The notes beneath the pieces are model-generated. The model did not search any database. It was given only the letters and a program-made list of their open reading frames with translations, and had not been told where the DNA came from. A DNA stretch of 64,000 nucleotides from Actinomycetes bacterium (GTDB lineage Bacteria > Actinomycetota > Acidimicrobiia > Acidimicrobiales > Palsa-688): assembly GCA_021788115.1 (NCBI GenBank), contig JAJYLA010000004.1, positions 1-64,000 on the forward strand, in the 5' to 3' direction. The position numbers and the translations under genes are program-made. Positions 51,313-60,544 of this stretch are shown here, one piece after another. The stretch's first letter is position 1, and every line of letters starts with the position of its first letter.

Positions 51313-52497
51313 ATGCGGTACGAGGATGTCGCCATTCCGCTCGGGTGGGCATGGTCGTCGCCGTTCGCCCGGTGGCAGGGCAGCCTGTCCGAGGTACCCA
51401 CCCTGGACGTCGCGGTGGCCGTCACCTCCCGTGCCCTGTCGGATCGCGGCGCCGACGTGGGCAGCCTGGAGGGGGTGGTGTTCGGCTGGACGGTGCCTCA
51501 GGCCGAGATCTTCTACGGCGCGCCGACCCTGGCCGCCCGGCTGGGAGCCACCGGCGTGTCCGGGCCGATGGTCAGCCAGGCGTGCGCGACGAGCGTGGCG
51601 TCGCTGCACGTGGCGGCGGGGGCGGTCGAGGCGGGCGGGGGCACGCAGCTCGTCGTGGCAGCCGACCGGGTGTCCAACGGCCCGACCCTGTTGTGGCCGG
51701 CGCCCGGCCGGCAGGGTGGTGCGCCGATAAGCGAGCACTGGCTGCTGGACAACTTCGCGCGCGACCCCTGGGCCGGAGAGTCGATGCTGGCGACCGCGGA
51801 GGCGGCGGCGGCGGAGATGGGTGTGAGCCGCGAGGAGCTCGACGACCTCGCCGCGCTGCGCTGGGAGCAGTACCAGGCGGGGCTGGCCGAGGACAGGGCG
51901 TTTCAGCGCCGCTACCAGGTGCCCGTCGAGATCCGCCTGCGCAAGGGCGCCCTGATCGTCGACGCCGACGAGGGGATCCGTCCGAAGCAGCGCGACACGA
52001 TCGCCGCCCTGCCGCCCGCAGCGCCCGGCGGCCTGCACACCTTTGCGACCCAGACGCATCCCGCCGACGGCTGCGCCGGCGCCGTGGTCACCACCACCGC
52101 GGATGCTCGACGCCTGTCGGGAGGCGGCGTGGTGCGCATCCTCGCCAGCGGCTTCGCACGGGTCGCCAAGGGCCGGATGCCCCAGGCACCGGTTCCCGCG
52201 GCGATGTCGGCGCTGCGAGCGGCCGGTCTGTCGATCGACGACGTCCAGGCGATCACGACGCACAACCCGTTCGCGGTCAACGACGCCTGGTTCACCCGCG
52301 AGACGGGCGTCAAGGCCGAGGACATGAACGTCTACGGCTGCAGCCTGGTATTCGGCCATCCTCAGGGTCCGACGGGGCTTCGCTCGATCGCGGAGCTGAT
52401 CGAGACGTTGCGGCTGCGAGGCGGCGGGCTCGGCCTGTTCACCGGCTGCGCCGCGGGGGACACGGGCGCGGCGATGGTCGTCGAGGTGACCGACTGA
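51313..52497 (+). CDS. Thiolase-family acetyl-CoA acyltransferase
   Basis: The 394-residue thiolase has the acyl-accepting C91 in SQACATSVASLHVAAGAVEAG (shown in part), the His motif HNPFAVND and the second cysteine in LFTGCAAGDTGAAMV. It joins or splits acyl-CoA and acetyl-CoA. Placed one base before a feruloyl-CoA-synthetase-like gene it may release acetyl-CoA from a beta-oxidation-like shortening of an aromatic side chain. The sequence is more divergent than FadA. Confidence 0.9.
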   Translation: MRYEDVAIPLGWAWSSPFARWQGSLSEVPTLDVAVAVTSRALSDRGADVGSLEGVVFGWTVPQAEIFYGAPTLAARLGATGVSGPMVSQACATSVASLHVAAGAVEAGGGTQLVVAADRVSNGPTLLWPAPGRQGGAPISEHWLLDNFARDPWAGESMLATAEAAAAEMGVSREELDDLAALRWEQYQAGLAEDRAFQRRYQVPVEIRLRKGALIVDADEGIRPKQRDTIAALPPAAPGGLHTFATQTHPADGCAGAVVTTTADARRLSGGGVVRILASGFARVAKGRMPQAPVPAAMSALRAAGLSIDDVQAITTHNPFAVNDAWFTRETGVKAEDMNVYGCSLVFGHPQGPTGLRSIAELIETLRLRGGGLGLFTGCAAGDTGAAMVVEVTD

Positions 52498-54314
52498 TGG
52501 AGGGGCCGCAACGCTCGCGGGAGGAGACGGTGGCAGTCCCGACGTTCGCGCCGCCGCGGATAGCCGTCGAGCGGCGCGGCTACGGACGTGTGATCCTGCG
52601 GTCCACGGAGCCCCTGCGATCGCACTCTGTCAGCGTGGTGCACGATTTCAGGGCCCACGGCGCCGCGCACCCTGAGCGCCTGCTGCTGGCCGAGCGCGGG
52701 AGCGACGGCCGCTGGTCCCACCTGACCTGGGGGGAGGCGCGCGTAGAGGTCGACCGGCTGGCCCAGGGCCTTCTCGACCGGGGGCTGGCTGACGGCCCGG
52801 TCATGATCCTCTCGGGCCCCGGCCGCCTGCACCTGCTGGTCACCCTCGCAGCGATGACGGTCGGGGCTCCGGTCGTTCCCACGAGCGTCGCCTACTCGCT
52901 GCAGAGCGCCGATCACGGCACGCTGCGGGCGATGGCCGGCATCGTCGATCCTGGTCTGGTCGTCGCCGAGGACGCCTCGTACGCGCCGGCGGCCGCCGCG
53001 GTGGGGCAGGGCCGGACGGTGCTGAGCCGATCCGGCGACATCCCCGGTTCGCTCCGCCTGGAGGACATGGCCGGCGAGCCCTCCGCGGAGATCGACCGGC
53101 GCTGCCAGGCCCTGCGCCGTGAGGACGTGGCGAAGATCCTGTTCACGTCCGGCTCGACCGGCACTCCCAAGGGGGTCATCAACAGCCACGGCATGCTCTC
53201 GGCCAACCAGCAGCAGATCCGCCAGGTTTGGCCGTTTCTCGAGGCCGAGCCGCCCGTGCTCCTGGACTGGCTGCCTTGGAGCCACACCTTCGGAGGCAAC
53301 CACAACCTCAACATGGTGCTCGTCAACGGCGGCACCCTGTGGGTCGACGACGGCCGCCCGTCGCCGTCGCTGATCGGGCGGACGCTTCGCAACCTCGCCG
53401 ACGTCCACCCCACGCTGTATTTCAACGTGCCCGCCGGCTACGCGGCTCTGGTGCCGCTTCTCGAGAACGACCCTGCGGCGGCACGCGCCTTCCTTGACCG
53501 GCTGCGGCTGGCGTTCTTCGCCGCAGCGGCGCTCCCCCAGCAGCTGTGGGACCGCATCGAGAAGCTCGCGGCGCAGCACGGCTCGCAGATGCGGATGACC
53601 ACGTCGTGGGGGTTGACCGAGACCGCTCCAGCAGCCACCTCGGCGCACTTCGAGGTGTCCAACAGCTCGTGCCTGGGCGTGCCCCTTCCCGGCCTCGAGC
53701 TCGCGCTCGTGCGCATCGGGCAGAAGACCGAGGTGCGCGTGAAGGGAGCCAGCATCACGCCCGGCTACTACCGGCGCCCGGACCTCACCGATGCCGCGTT
53801 CGACGAAGAGGGCTTCTTCTGCACCGGTGATGCGGTCGCTCTCGCCGATCCCGACAACCCCTCCGCGGGTCTGGTGTTCGAAGGCCGGATCGCCGAGGAC
53901 TTCAAGCTCGCCACCGGCACCTTCGTCAGCGTCGGCACGCTCCGCCCCCGGCTTCTCTCCGCCGCGCAGGGGCTGCTCACCGACGCAGTCATCTGCGGCG
54001 AGGGCGGCGACTACCTCGCCGCGCTGGCATGGCTGCACCCCGATCAGCTCCAGCGCTGCGGGCCCGACGGTGCCCCCGACGAGTCCCTGCGCTCCGAGCT
54101 CGCCGCGGCCCTCCAGCACCTGGCCGGCGAGGGCGGGGGGTCCTCGCAGCGGGTGGATCGCCTCCTCGTCATAACAGAGCCGCCCCAGCTCGACGCCGGC
54201 GAGATCACCGACAAGGGCTACATCAACCAGCGTGCCGTGCGGGAGCGGCGGGCGCAGCAGGTCGCCCTCCTCACCCAGGAGCCACCCCCTCCGAACGTCG
54301 TCCTCCGCGCCTGA
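52497..54314 (+). CDS. Feruloyl-CoA synthetase-like acyl-CoA ligase
   Basis: The 605-residue ANL-superfamily ligase forms an acyl-AMP and then an acyl-CoA. It shows the P-loop LFTSGSTGTPKGVINSHGML, WLPWSHTFGGNHN, the adenylate motif TSWGLTETAPA, FFCTGDAVALADPDN and the catalytic lysine in GEITDKGYINQ. Length and motif variants fit the feruloyl-CoA synthase subgroup better than fatty-acyl ligases, which suggests a hydroxycinnamate-like substrate. ATG overlaps the thiolase TGA by one base. Confidence 0.85.
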   Translation: MEGPQRSREETVAVPTFAPPRIAVERRGYGRVILRSTEPLRSHSVSVVHDFRAHGAAHPERLLLAERGSDGRWSHLTWGEARVEVDRLAQGLLDRGLADGPVMILSGPGRLHLLVTLAAMTVGAPVVPTSVAYSLQSADHGTLRAMAGIVDPGLVVAEDASYAPAAAAVGQGRTVLSRSGDIPGSLRLEDMAGEPSAEIDRRCQALRREDVAKILFTSGSTGTPKGVINSHGMLSANQQQIRQVWPFLEAEPPVLLDWLPWSHTFGGNHNLNMVLVNGGTLWVDDGRPSPSLIGRTLRNLADVHPTLYFNVPAGYAALVPLLENDPAAARAFLDRLRLAFFAAAALPQQLWDRIEKLAAQHGSQMRMTTSWGLTETAPAATSAHFEVSNSSCLGVPLPGLELALVRIGQKTEVRVKGASITPGYYRRPDLTDAAFDEEGFFCTGDAVALADPDNPSAGLVFEGRIAEDFKLATGTFVSVGTLRPRLLSAAQGLLTDAVICGEGGDYLAALAWLHPDQLQRCGPDGAPDESLRSELAAALQHLAGEGGGSSQRVDRLLVITEPPQLDAGEITDKGYINQRAVRERRAQQVALLTQEPPPPNVVLRA

Positions 54315-54483
54315 CGCGGACCGTGCACAGGAGGCCGCACAGAGGCCGACCGAAGCGCCCACGCAACGCCCAGCGTGGCCGGCGCGGCGCGCCCTGTGAC
54401 CATCCGGGCCGCTGCCGGGGGTGGCACATCGATGCGGCGCTCGAGATGGCGTCCCGCGAACCGCCCATTGTGTGGCAGTGCTG

Positions 54484-54512
54484 TTAACGATCGCCCGTCA
54501 ATATGCTATAAC
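54484..54512 (+). promoter_or_regulatory. Promoter of importer 3
   Basis: TTAACG (54484-54489), a 17-nt spacer and TGC-TATAAC (-10 at 54507-54512) give a well-spaced promoter. It is followed by a strong GGAGGGGGAG site and a 7-codon frame (54547-54570) before the livG GTG at 54584. Confidence 0.55.
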
Positions 54513-54583
54513 AAGACTGTCCGCACATCTTCGGAGGGGGAGTCCGATGAGCGAAGGGATGGTGGGATGAGGGGGAAGAGAGG

Positions 54584-55441
54584 GTGTCGCCCGAGGACGT
54601 GACTCGGGGCCCTGCCGCTCGGCCTCCTGCGACCGAGAGTCCCGTCGGGCCGTCCGGCGTGGTCCCGCTGCTGAGGACCGAGGACCTGGCGCGCTCGTTC
54701 GGGGGTGTCTTCGCCGTTGCCGAGGTCTCCATGTCGGTGGCACGGGGAGAGATGAGGGGCGTGATCGGAGCCAACGGAGCGGGAAAGTCGACGCTGTTCA
54801 ATCTGATCTCCGGGCACCTCACGCCGAACCGGGGAACAATCAGCTACGGGGGGAAGCGAATCGAGCACCTCGCTCCACATGAAAGGGCGAGGCTGCGCAT
54901 CTCCATCGTGTTCCAGACCGCCAGGCTCTTCGCGGGAATGACCGTGCTGGAAAACGTCATGATGGGGGCGCATGTCTGGTCCAGGCACGGCTTTTTTGAG
55001 GCGGCGCTGCGGCTTCCCCGGCACAGGAAAGAGGAGCGTGAAATTCGGTCCAAGGCCGAGGAAGCCCTCGAGCGGGTGGGGATGACCCCATGGGCTGCCA
55101 CTGAAGCGGAGTCTCTGCCCCTCGGCCAGCAACGCTCTCTTCAGGTGGCGCGCGTCCTGTGCAGCAAACCCGCGTTGCTTCTCCTGGACGAGCCGGCGTC
55201 CGGGCTTCGGGCCGAGGAGAAGGAGAGCCTCGCGGGGCTGCTCGAACAGCTGAAAGCCGAGGGGCTGACCATGATGCTCATAGAGCACGATGTCGGCTTC
55301 GTCTCCGGTCTGGCGGACACGGTGACCGTGCTCGACCTGGGCAGGGTGATTGCCGAAGGACCGCCGGACGAGGTCACGCAGGACCCCGCGGTGATCGCTG
55401 CTTACATCGGCGAGGGCAGAGGCCGTGCTCAGCGCCACTGA
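54584..55441 (+). CDS. livG: LivG-type ATPase, importer 3
   Basis: The 285-residue ATPase has a 30-residue Pro/Ser-rich head, Walker A GANGAGKST, Q-loop SIVFQTARLFAGMTVLENVM, signature LPLGQQRSLQVARVL, Walker B LLLLDEPASGL and H-loop MLIEHDVGFVSGLA. It is the first gene of an operon ordered livG-F-H-M-binding protein, unlike the two other importers in the window. The GTG start lacks a strong site of its own; the good site lies ahead of a mini frame upstream. Confidence 0.9.
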   Translation: MSPEDVTRGPAARPPATESPVGPSGVVPLLRTEDLARSFGGVFAVAEVSMSVARGEMRGVIGANGAGKSTLFNLISGHLTPNRGTISYGGKRIEHLAPHERARLRISIVFQTARLFAGMTVLENVMMGAHVWSRHGFFEAALRLPRHRKEEREIRSKAEEALERVGMTPWAATEAESLPLGQQRSLQVARVLCSKPALLLLDEPASGLRAEEKESLAGLLEQLKAEGLTMMLIEHDVGFVSGLADTVTVLDLGRVIAEGPPDEVTQDPAVIAAYIGEGRGRAQRH

Positions 55442-56147
55442 CCTCGTGGTCCGGTTGGGGTCGGTAACCGCCGTCGACGGCGTCACCCTGTCGGTCGAAA
55501 GGGGGGAGATGGTCGCTCTCGTCGGCCCCAACGGCGCCGGGAAGACCACCCTGGTCAAGGCGCTCGCCGGTCTTGTCCGGCCAGCGAGCGGCACGATCGC
55601 CGTTGAAGGCCGATTGGCGTACGTTCCCGAAGGGCGGCACCTTTTCTACGACCTTTCGGTGGAGGACAATCTCTCACTCGGCGCATGGCGGGGCCGTGAT
55701 CGAAACCCGAAGCGGATCTATGAAGTCCTGCCTGGTTTGGCAGGGCTTGCGCGGAGAAGGGCCGGTACGCTTTCGGGGGGTCAACAGCAGATGGTGGCGG
55801 TTGGCCGGGCTCTCATGGCCGATCCCGAGATTCTGATGGTCGACGAGCTGTCCCTCGGATTGGCGCCCATCGTCGTTTCCGATCTGGCGGATCACCTTGC
55901 GTCGCTGCACCAACGACACGGACTGGCGCTCCTTCTGATCGAGCAGAACGCGCGTTTGGCGTTCGACCTGTGTTCTCGCGCCTACGTCCTGGAGAACGGC
56001 CACATCGTGGCGTCGGGCAGCTCGGCCGAGCTAGAGCGTAGTGAGCAGGTCCGTCGTGCCTACCTGGGCGTTGGAAGCACTCCTTCCAAGGTGCGAAGCC
56101 GCGAAGGGGACAGCTCCGAATCGGCTAGAAGGGACGGCTCGGCGTGA
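55425..56147 (+). CDS. livF: LivF-type ATPase, importer 3
   Basis: The 240-residue ATPase shows Walker A GPNGAGKTT, AYVPEGRHLFYDLSVEDNL, signature TLSGGQQQMVAVGRALM, Walker B ILMVDELSLGLAP and H-loop LLIEQNARLAFDLC. It overlaps livG by 17 bases and livH by 4. The last 25 residues form a charged tail not seen in LivF generally. Confidence 0.93.
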   Translation: MLSATDLVVRLGSVTAVDGVTLSVERGEMVALVGPNGAGKTTLVKALAGLVRPASGTIAVEGRLAYVPEGRHLFYDLSVEDNLSLGAWRGRDRNPKRIYEVLPGLAGLARRRAGTLSGGQQQMVAVGRALMADPEILMVDELSLGLAPIVVSDLADHLASLHQRHGLALLLIEQNARLAFDLCSRAYVLENGHIVASGSSAELERSEQVRRAYLGVGSTPSKVRSREGDSSESARRDGSA

Positions 56148-56995
56148 GCGCCCTGGTCGAATACCTGATCTCAGGCGTTGCCATCGGTTGCGGATTCGCG
56201 CTTGTGGGTAGCGGATTTGTAGCCATCTTTCGAGTCACCGAAGTCATCAACTTCGCTCAGGGAACGTTTGCCGTGGTGGCCGGCTTCGTGGCCTACTCGG
56301 GTCTCACGTCGGCTGGAGCCCCACAGGGTGTGGCCGAAGCGCTCGGGGTGCTCGCGGCGGGGGCCTTGGGCCTGGCTTTCGGCGGCGCCGCGATAGGCAG
56401 GAAACACACCTCTCCTCTCGCGTCGCTCGTGATAACGCTCGGGCTCGCGGTGACTGCCTATGCCGGAGAAATAGCCATCTGGGGCGACCAGCCGATCTCC
56501 TTTTCGGGCCTTCAGGGGGACTTCGTCTTGGCTGGGGCGCATCTCTTGCGCCAATACCTTCTGGTGATCGGCGTCGCCCTCCTGGTGTTGCTGGGTCTGG
56601 GTGTCTTCTTTACCCGCACCTACCTAGGCAAGGGTATGACAGCGTGCGCCAGCAATCGCTTCGCTGCGGAGGTTGTCGGTATCAGCGTGCGGCGGATGGG
56701 TCTCCTGTCCTTTGCTTTGGGAGGTTTGCTGGGAGGGTTCGCCGGAGTCCTTCTGATACCCATTCAGCCACTCTCCTTCAACTCCGACATAGACCTGGCA
56801 ATCAGCGGTTTTGCGGCCGCGATTTTCGGGGGTCTGCGCAGCTTCGAGATGGCCCTCGTCGGAGGGCTCGTCCTCGGAGTCGCCGAGTCCTTGGTCGGGG
56901 GCTACGTCCAGGCTTCCTACGAGACGGTGGTGGCTCTGGGCGGCATGTTGCTGCTCATGCTGTGGCAGGCCCGAAGGCGGGTGGAGTTGGCGTGA
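56144..56995 (+). CDS. livH: LivH-type permease, importer 3
   Basis: The 283-residue permease has GCGFALVGSGFVAIFRVTEV then INFAQGTFAVVAGFVAY, the LivH first-helix hallmark, TYLGKGMTACASNRFAAEVVG in the cytoplasmic loop and FAAAIFGGLRSFEMALVGGL. It is coupled to livF and livM by GTGA overlaps. Third-position A/T is clearly more frequent than in the first two importers. Confidence 0.92.
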   Translation: MSALVEYLISGVAIGCGFALVGSGFVAIFRVTEVINFAQGTFAVVAGFVAYSGLTSAGAPQGVAEALGVLAAGALGLAFGGAAIGRKHTSPLASLVITLGLAVTAYAGEIAIWGDQPISFSGLQGDFVLAGAHLLRQYLLVIGVALLVLLGLGVFFTRTYLGKGMTACASNRFAAEVVGISVRRMGLLSFALGGLLGGFAGVLLIPIQPLSFNSDIDLAISGFAAAIFGGLRSFEMALVGGLVLGVAESLVGGYVQASYETVVALGGMLLLMLWQARRRVELA

Positions 56996-58176
56996 GGCCG
57001 GCATCTTCTGTTCGTCGAGGAGTGGAGTACAGGGGGCAGGCGACTGCCGGCGGTCTCGAGGGCCGAGGCACCCGGATCTCTCCGGCTCGCGCCGCCCGGG
57101 GGAGCATGATCCTTCTTCTCGCGGCGGCAAGCTTCCTCCTGCCCCTGTGGCTCTCGTCAGCGAACCTCACCGTCTACATTCTCCTCGGGCTGTACGCAGT
57201 GACGGCCATCGGGCTCTCCCTTCTCATGGGGCTCGCCGGACAGGTCTCCTTGGGTCAGGCCGTCTTCTTCGCAATCGGCGCCTACACCGCGGCGGTGTTG
57301 TCGCTGCACGGTCTCTCCACGGTGGTCGCGCTCGTCCTGGCCCCACTGCTCGCGGCGGCCGTGGCTGCGGTGGTCGGGGTGCCCATACTCCGGCTTCGGG
57401 GGCACCACCTCGCCTTCGCCACCCTGGCGTTCCAGCTGATCGTCCTGTCGGTGATCACGAACACGCCCTTCCTCGGGGGAGGGCTCGGCTTCACCGCTGT
57501 TCCCGGTCTTGGCATTGGCAAGGCGACGCTTTCCTCGTCGCTGGGCTATGCCTGGTTGACGTGGGGACTCACGGTGGTCGTCATGGTGGTCACCCTCAAC
57601 CTCATCCGCTCCCGTCCAGGGCGTGCTCTCCGGGCTCTGGCGACGAGCGAGGCGGCCGCCGAGTCGGTCGGAGTCCCCGTGGTGCGTTACAAGCTCGCGG
57701 TGTTCGCTCTCTCCGCGGCATATGCCGGTGTTGCCGGCGGTATCTACGTCTTTTTCATCGGGTACGCCTCACCGGGATCTTTCCCCGTCGAGCTATCGGT
57801 GGAACTGGTCGTGATGGTCGTCATCTTCGGCCTCGGGTCGGTTTGGGGGGCCCTCTTCGGTGCCGCCGGGATCAGCGTTCTCATGCAGGTGCTCAACCAG
57901 GTGGGCACCTTGCACGGCATGCCCCAGTACATGCCGACCCTCCTCTCGTACGCCGCGTACGGCCTGATTCTGGTCGTGATCGTGATGTTCCTTCCCGCCG
58001 GCGTTCTGCCGGGCCTCCGGCGGCTGTGGGCACGCCGCCCTGGGGGCAGAGAGGACCCGATGAGCCGGCAGATCGCGCCCCCCATCGCCTCGCTCAGGTC
58101 TCTCCTTCGGTCGACTCGTCCCAAGACAACCAGGGCTGACGGCACGCCGTCCCCCGAACAGACAAGGAGGCAGTAA
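56992..58176 (+). CDS. livM: LivM-type permease, importer 3
   Basis: The 394-residue permease has a 35-residue basic head, the LivM signature LLMGLAGQVSLGQAVFFAIG, the loop SRPGRALRALATSEAAAESVG, FGLGSVWGALFGAAGISVLM and a basic C-terminal tail of about 45 residues (SLRSLLRSTRPKTTRADG). GTG 56992 overlaps the livH stop; the binding-protein gene follows after four bases. Confidence 0.92.
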   Translation: MRPASSVRRGVEYRGQATAGGLEGRGTRISPARAARGSMILLLAAASFLLPLWLSSANLTVYILLGLYAVTAIGLSLLMGLAGQVSLGQAVFFAIGAYTAAVLSLHGLSTVVALVLAPLLAAAVAAVVGVPILRLRGHHLAFATLAFQLIVLSVITNTPFLGGGLGFTAVPGLGIGKATLSSSLGYAWLTWGLTVVVMVVTLNLIRSRPGRALRALATSEAAAESVGVPVVRYKLAVFALSAAYAGVAGGIYVFFIGYASPGSFPVELSVELVVMVVIFGLGSVWGALFGAAGISVLMQVLNQVGTLHGMPQYMPTLLSYAAYGLILVVIVMFLPAGVLPGLRRLWARRPGGREDPMSRQIAPPIASLRSLLRSTRPKTTRADGTPSPEQTRRQ

Positions 58177-58180
58177 GAAA

Positions 58181-59419
58181 ATGCACAGCAGAGCAGGAGC
58201 AGGGCTGGCCGCGGTGGTGGCGCTCGTCACCGCAGCCGCGGCGTGCAGCAGCGGTTCGGGCAACAAGGCCGCTCAGGCCACGACCTCCTCGCCCTCGGCT
58301 GGCTCCAGCAGCGCCCCGATCAAAGTGGGCCTGATCGCCCCCCTCACGGGAGCCTTCGCGCCTCTGGGACAGGGCGACGAACAGGGGGCGGACATCGCTG
58401 TGAGCCAGATCAACCAGTCGGGTGGTATCGACGGGCACAAGGTGGACCTGATCATCAAGGACGACAAGACGGAGCCGACACAGTCGGTCATCGACTTCCA
58501 GGCATTGTTGGGACAGGGCGTGACGGCCATCCTCGGGTCGTCGGTGTCCGACTCCGCCCGAGCCGTCGCACCCAAGGCGGAGGAGGCGGGAATGCCTTAC
58601 ATATCTCTCTCGCCCGTGGATCAGACGGTCAATCCAGTCGAGCCGTACGTGTTCTTGGTGCCTGCGACCACGCCCACCTACACGACCCGGCTCATGCAGT
58701 GGTTCCACGCGAAAGGGATCACGAGGATCGCGGTCGGGTACGACAACACCGACATTTACACAACGAACGGTTACCACAGCACCCTCAATGAAGCGAAGGG
58801 ATACGGGGTGAGCGTGGTCGACACGGAGGTCTTCCAGACATCGACGACCAACTTCTCGACGATCGTCTCTCACGTGGGTGCCTCGCGCGCCCAGGCGTTC
58901 CTCGTGTGGTCGACGGGTCCGGCATCGGTGATCCTGACCAAGACGTTCGCCGCGGCAGGGCTCGCCACCAGGATGAAGCTGGTGATGACGACATCCGACG
59001 CCACGACTCTGTACACGCAGCCCGCCGGCTCCGCCGCAAACGGGGTGGTGATGACCGCTGCGTTGGGCGTCATTGCCTCTGCACTGCCGCCCTCGCCCAT
59101 CAAGAGCGAGATCGGCATGCTCGCGGGGCCCTTCGCCGCGAAGTACGGAGGGGAGCCCTCCGAGTTCGCAGCCGATGCCTATAGTGGCGCAGAGATCGTG
59201 TTCGCTGCCCTCAAGGAAGCAGCCCCCGGCTTTTCCCACTCGGCCATCCAAGCCGCGCTCAACCACCTGTCGTTGCTTACTCCCGACGGCAAGTACAACT
59301 ACACCCCATCGGACCACAGCGGCCTGACTCCGGACGACGTCGCAGTAATCGTCGTGGAAAACGGGGCCTTTCAGCCGACCGCCTGGGAGAAGAGCCAGTT
59401 CGCCACGTTACCGAGTTAG
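58181..59419 (+). CDS. ABC importer substrate-binding lipoprotein (HAAT type), importer 3
   Basis: The 412-residue lipoprotein has lipobox AAAC in VALVTAAAACSSGSG and a LivJ-type fold: VGLIAPLTGAFAPLGQGDEQG, VTAILGSSVSDSARAVAPKAE, MPYISLSPVDQTVNP, IAVGYDNTDIYTTNGYHS and FAADAYSGAEIVFAALKEA. AGGAGG precedes the ATG. It closes the third importer operon and is followed by a strong terminator. With feruloyl-CoA synthetase upstream and PaaX downstream, an aromatic or organic acid is a likely ligand; this is inference from context. Confidence 0.92.
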   Translation: MHSRAGAGLAAVVALVTAAAACSSGSGNKAAQATTSSPSAGSSSAPIKVGLIAPLTGAFAPLGQGDEQGADIAVSQINQSGGIDGHKVDLIIKDDKTEPTQSVIDFQALLGQGVTAILGSSVSDSARAVAPKAEEAGMPYISLSPVDQTVNPVEPYVFLVPATTPTYTTRLMQWFHAKGITRIAVGYDNTDIYTTNGYHSTLNEAKGYGVSVVDTEVFQTSTTNFSTIVSHVGASRAQAFLVWSTGPASVILTKTFAAAGLATRMKLVMTTSDATTLYTQPAGSAANGVVMTAALGVIASALPPSPIKSEIGMLAGPFAAKYGGEPSEFAADAYSGAEIVFAALKEAAPGFSHSAIQAALNHLSLLTPDGKYNYTPSDHSGLTPDDVAVIVVENGAFQPTAWEKSQFATLPS

Positions 59420-59442
59420 GCAGGCTTCCGCTATGCGCCAGG

Positions 59443-59472
59443 CAGAACGCCGCCTTCAACGGCGGCGTTCTG
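59443..59472 (+). terminator. Strong stem-loop after importer 3
   Basis: CAGAACGCCGCC and GGCGGCGTTCTG pair perfectly over 12 bp around the loop TTCAAC, 24 bases after the stop codon. There is only a short CTTTT later, so it resembles the T-poor terminators of actinobacteria. Confidence 0.75.
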
Positions 59473-59596
59473 GCGTAGGCACTTTTGCGAACCCGTGCAG
59501 CACGACCCGCACTCTCGCCCCGGCGGCGCCTGCCCCGGCAGCCGTCTGGCGAGGCACGGATCCGTCAACGACTGCTCTACGCCTCAGGCTGACCCC

Positions 59597-60544
59597 ATGA
59601 GCTTCGCCTCCAACTCTCGGGCGCCCCAGGATGAGATCATCCTGCCCCGATTACAAGAGGGAAGCTCACCCCAGCATCTGTTGGTGACGTTGCTCGGAGA
59701 TTACTGGCTCACCCGACGGGAGCTCCTCCCGTCCACCGTTCTCGTACGGCTCATGGGCGAGTTCGGCGTGAGCAGCGCGGGCGCCCGGTCGGCGTTGAGC
59801 CGGTTGAGCAGGAGGGGGGTGCTGGACTCGAGTCGACGGGGCCGGCGTAGCTTCTACGGGCTAACGCTCGCGGCTGCGGAACGGGTGCTGCGTGGCTCGG
59901 AGAGGATCATGGCCTTCGGAACAGAGGAGGCCTGGGACGGTCGGTGGTCCATTGTTGCGTTTTCGCTTCCCGAGGACCAGCGCGGTATCCGCTACCTCCT
60001 GCGCGCCCGCCTTCGCTGGCTCGGGTTCGCACCATTGTACGACGGTATGTGGGTGTCGCCAAAGGCGGACCCTGACTCTTCACAGCAAGTATTGGCCGAA
60101 CTGAACATCACGAAGGCTACGGTCTTCATAGCCACGAACTTCGCCAACGACGTTGGTTTACGGTCGCCCATCGTGGCATGGAACCTGGCAGAGCTGCGCG
60201 CGTTATACGAAGAGTTTCTGGTCGATTGCGATCAGCTATTAGAGTTCCTTAGACTCGGAGACATGACCCCTGCCGAAGCGTTGGTGGCGAGGACCTCGTT
60301 GATGGATATGTACCGTCGGTTTCCCGGGCTGGACCCGGATCTACCGTCAGAGCTCATGCCAGCAGACTGGCCACGGTCGGTGGCAAGAAAGATGTTCGCG
60401 GAGGCGTTTGACGGACTCGCCCCACTGGCAGAGAAACGCGTCCGTCAGATAATCGCGGAGGTCGACCCAGCGCTCGCACCGCTGGCTCAGTGCTACACGT
60501 CCACGATGCTTCTTAGGGGCGAGGCGCTCCTCGCGACGGTATGA
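59597..60544 (+). CDS. PaaX-family transcriptional regulator
   Basis: The 315-residue protein has the PaaX N-terminal winged helix (LVTLLGDYWLTRRELLPSTV, LVRLMGEFGVSSAGARSALS, RLSRRGVLDSSRRGRRSFYG) and the middle PaaX domain (WDGRWSIVAFSLPEDQRGIR, RLRWLGFAPLYDGMWVSPK), ending with ALAPLAQCYTSTMLLRGEA. PaaX is the phenylacetyl-CoA-responsive repressor of the paa genes; no paa catabolic gene is present, so here it likely responds to another aryl- or acyl-CoA. Its stop overlaps the start of an FAD monooxygenase (ATGA), its probable co-regulated partner. The start region contains no clear ribosome-binding site. Confidence 0.93.
   Translation: MSFASNSRAPQDEIILPRLQEGSSPQHLLVTLLGDYWLTRRELLPSTVLVRLMGEFGVSSAGARSALSRLSRRGVLDSSRRGRRSFYGLTLAAAERVLRGSERIMAFGTEEAWDGRWSIVAFSLPEDQRGIRYLLRARLRWLGFAPLYDGMWVSPKADPDSSQQVLAELNITKATVFIATNFANDVGLRSPIVAWNLAELRALYEEFLVDCDQLLEFLRLGDMTPAEALVARTSLMDMYRRFPGLDPDLPSELMPADWPRSVARKMFAEAFDGLAPLAEKRVRQIIAEVDPALAPLAQCYTSTMLLRGEALLATV

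Noticed and set aside
59420-59596. Riboswitch or small RNA before paaX
   Set aside because: The only structure is the strong terminator hairpin of the previous operon.
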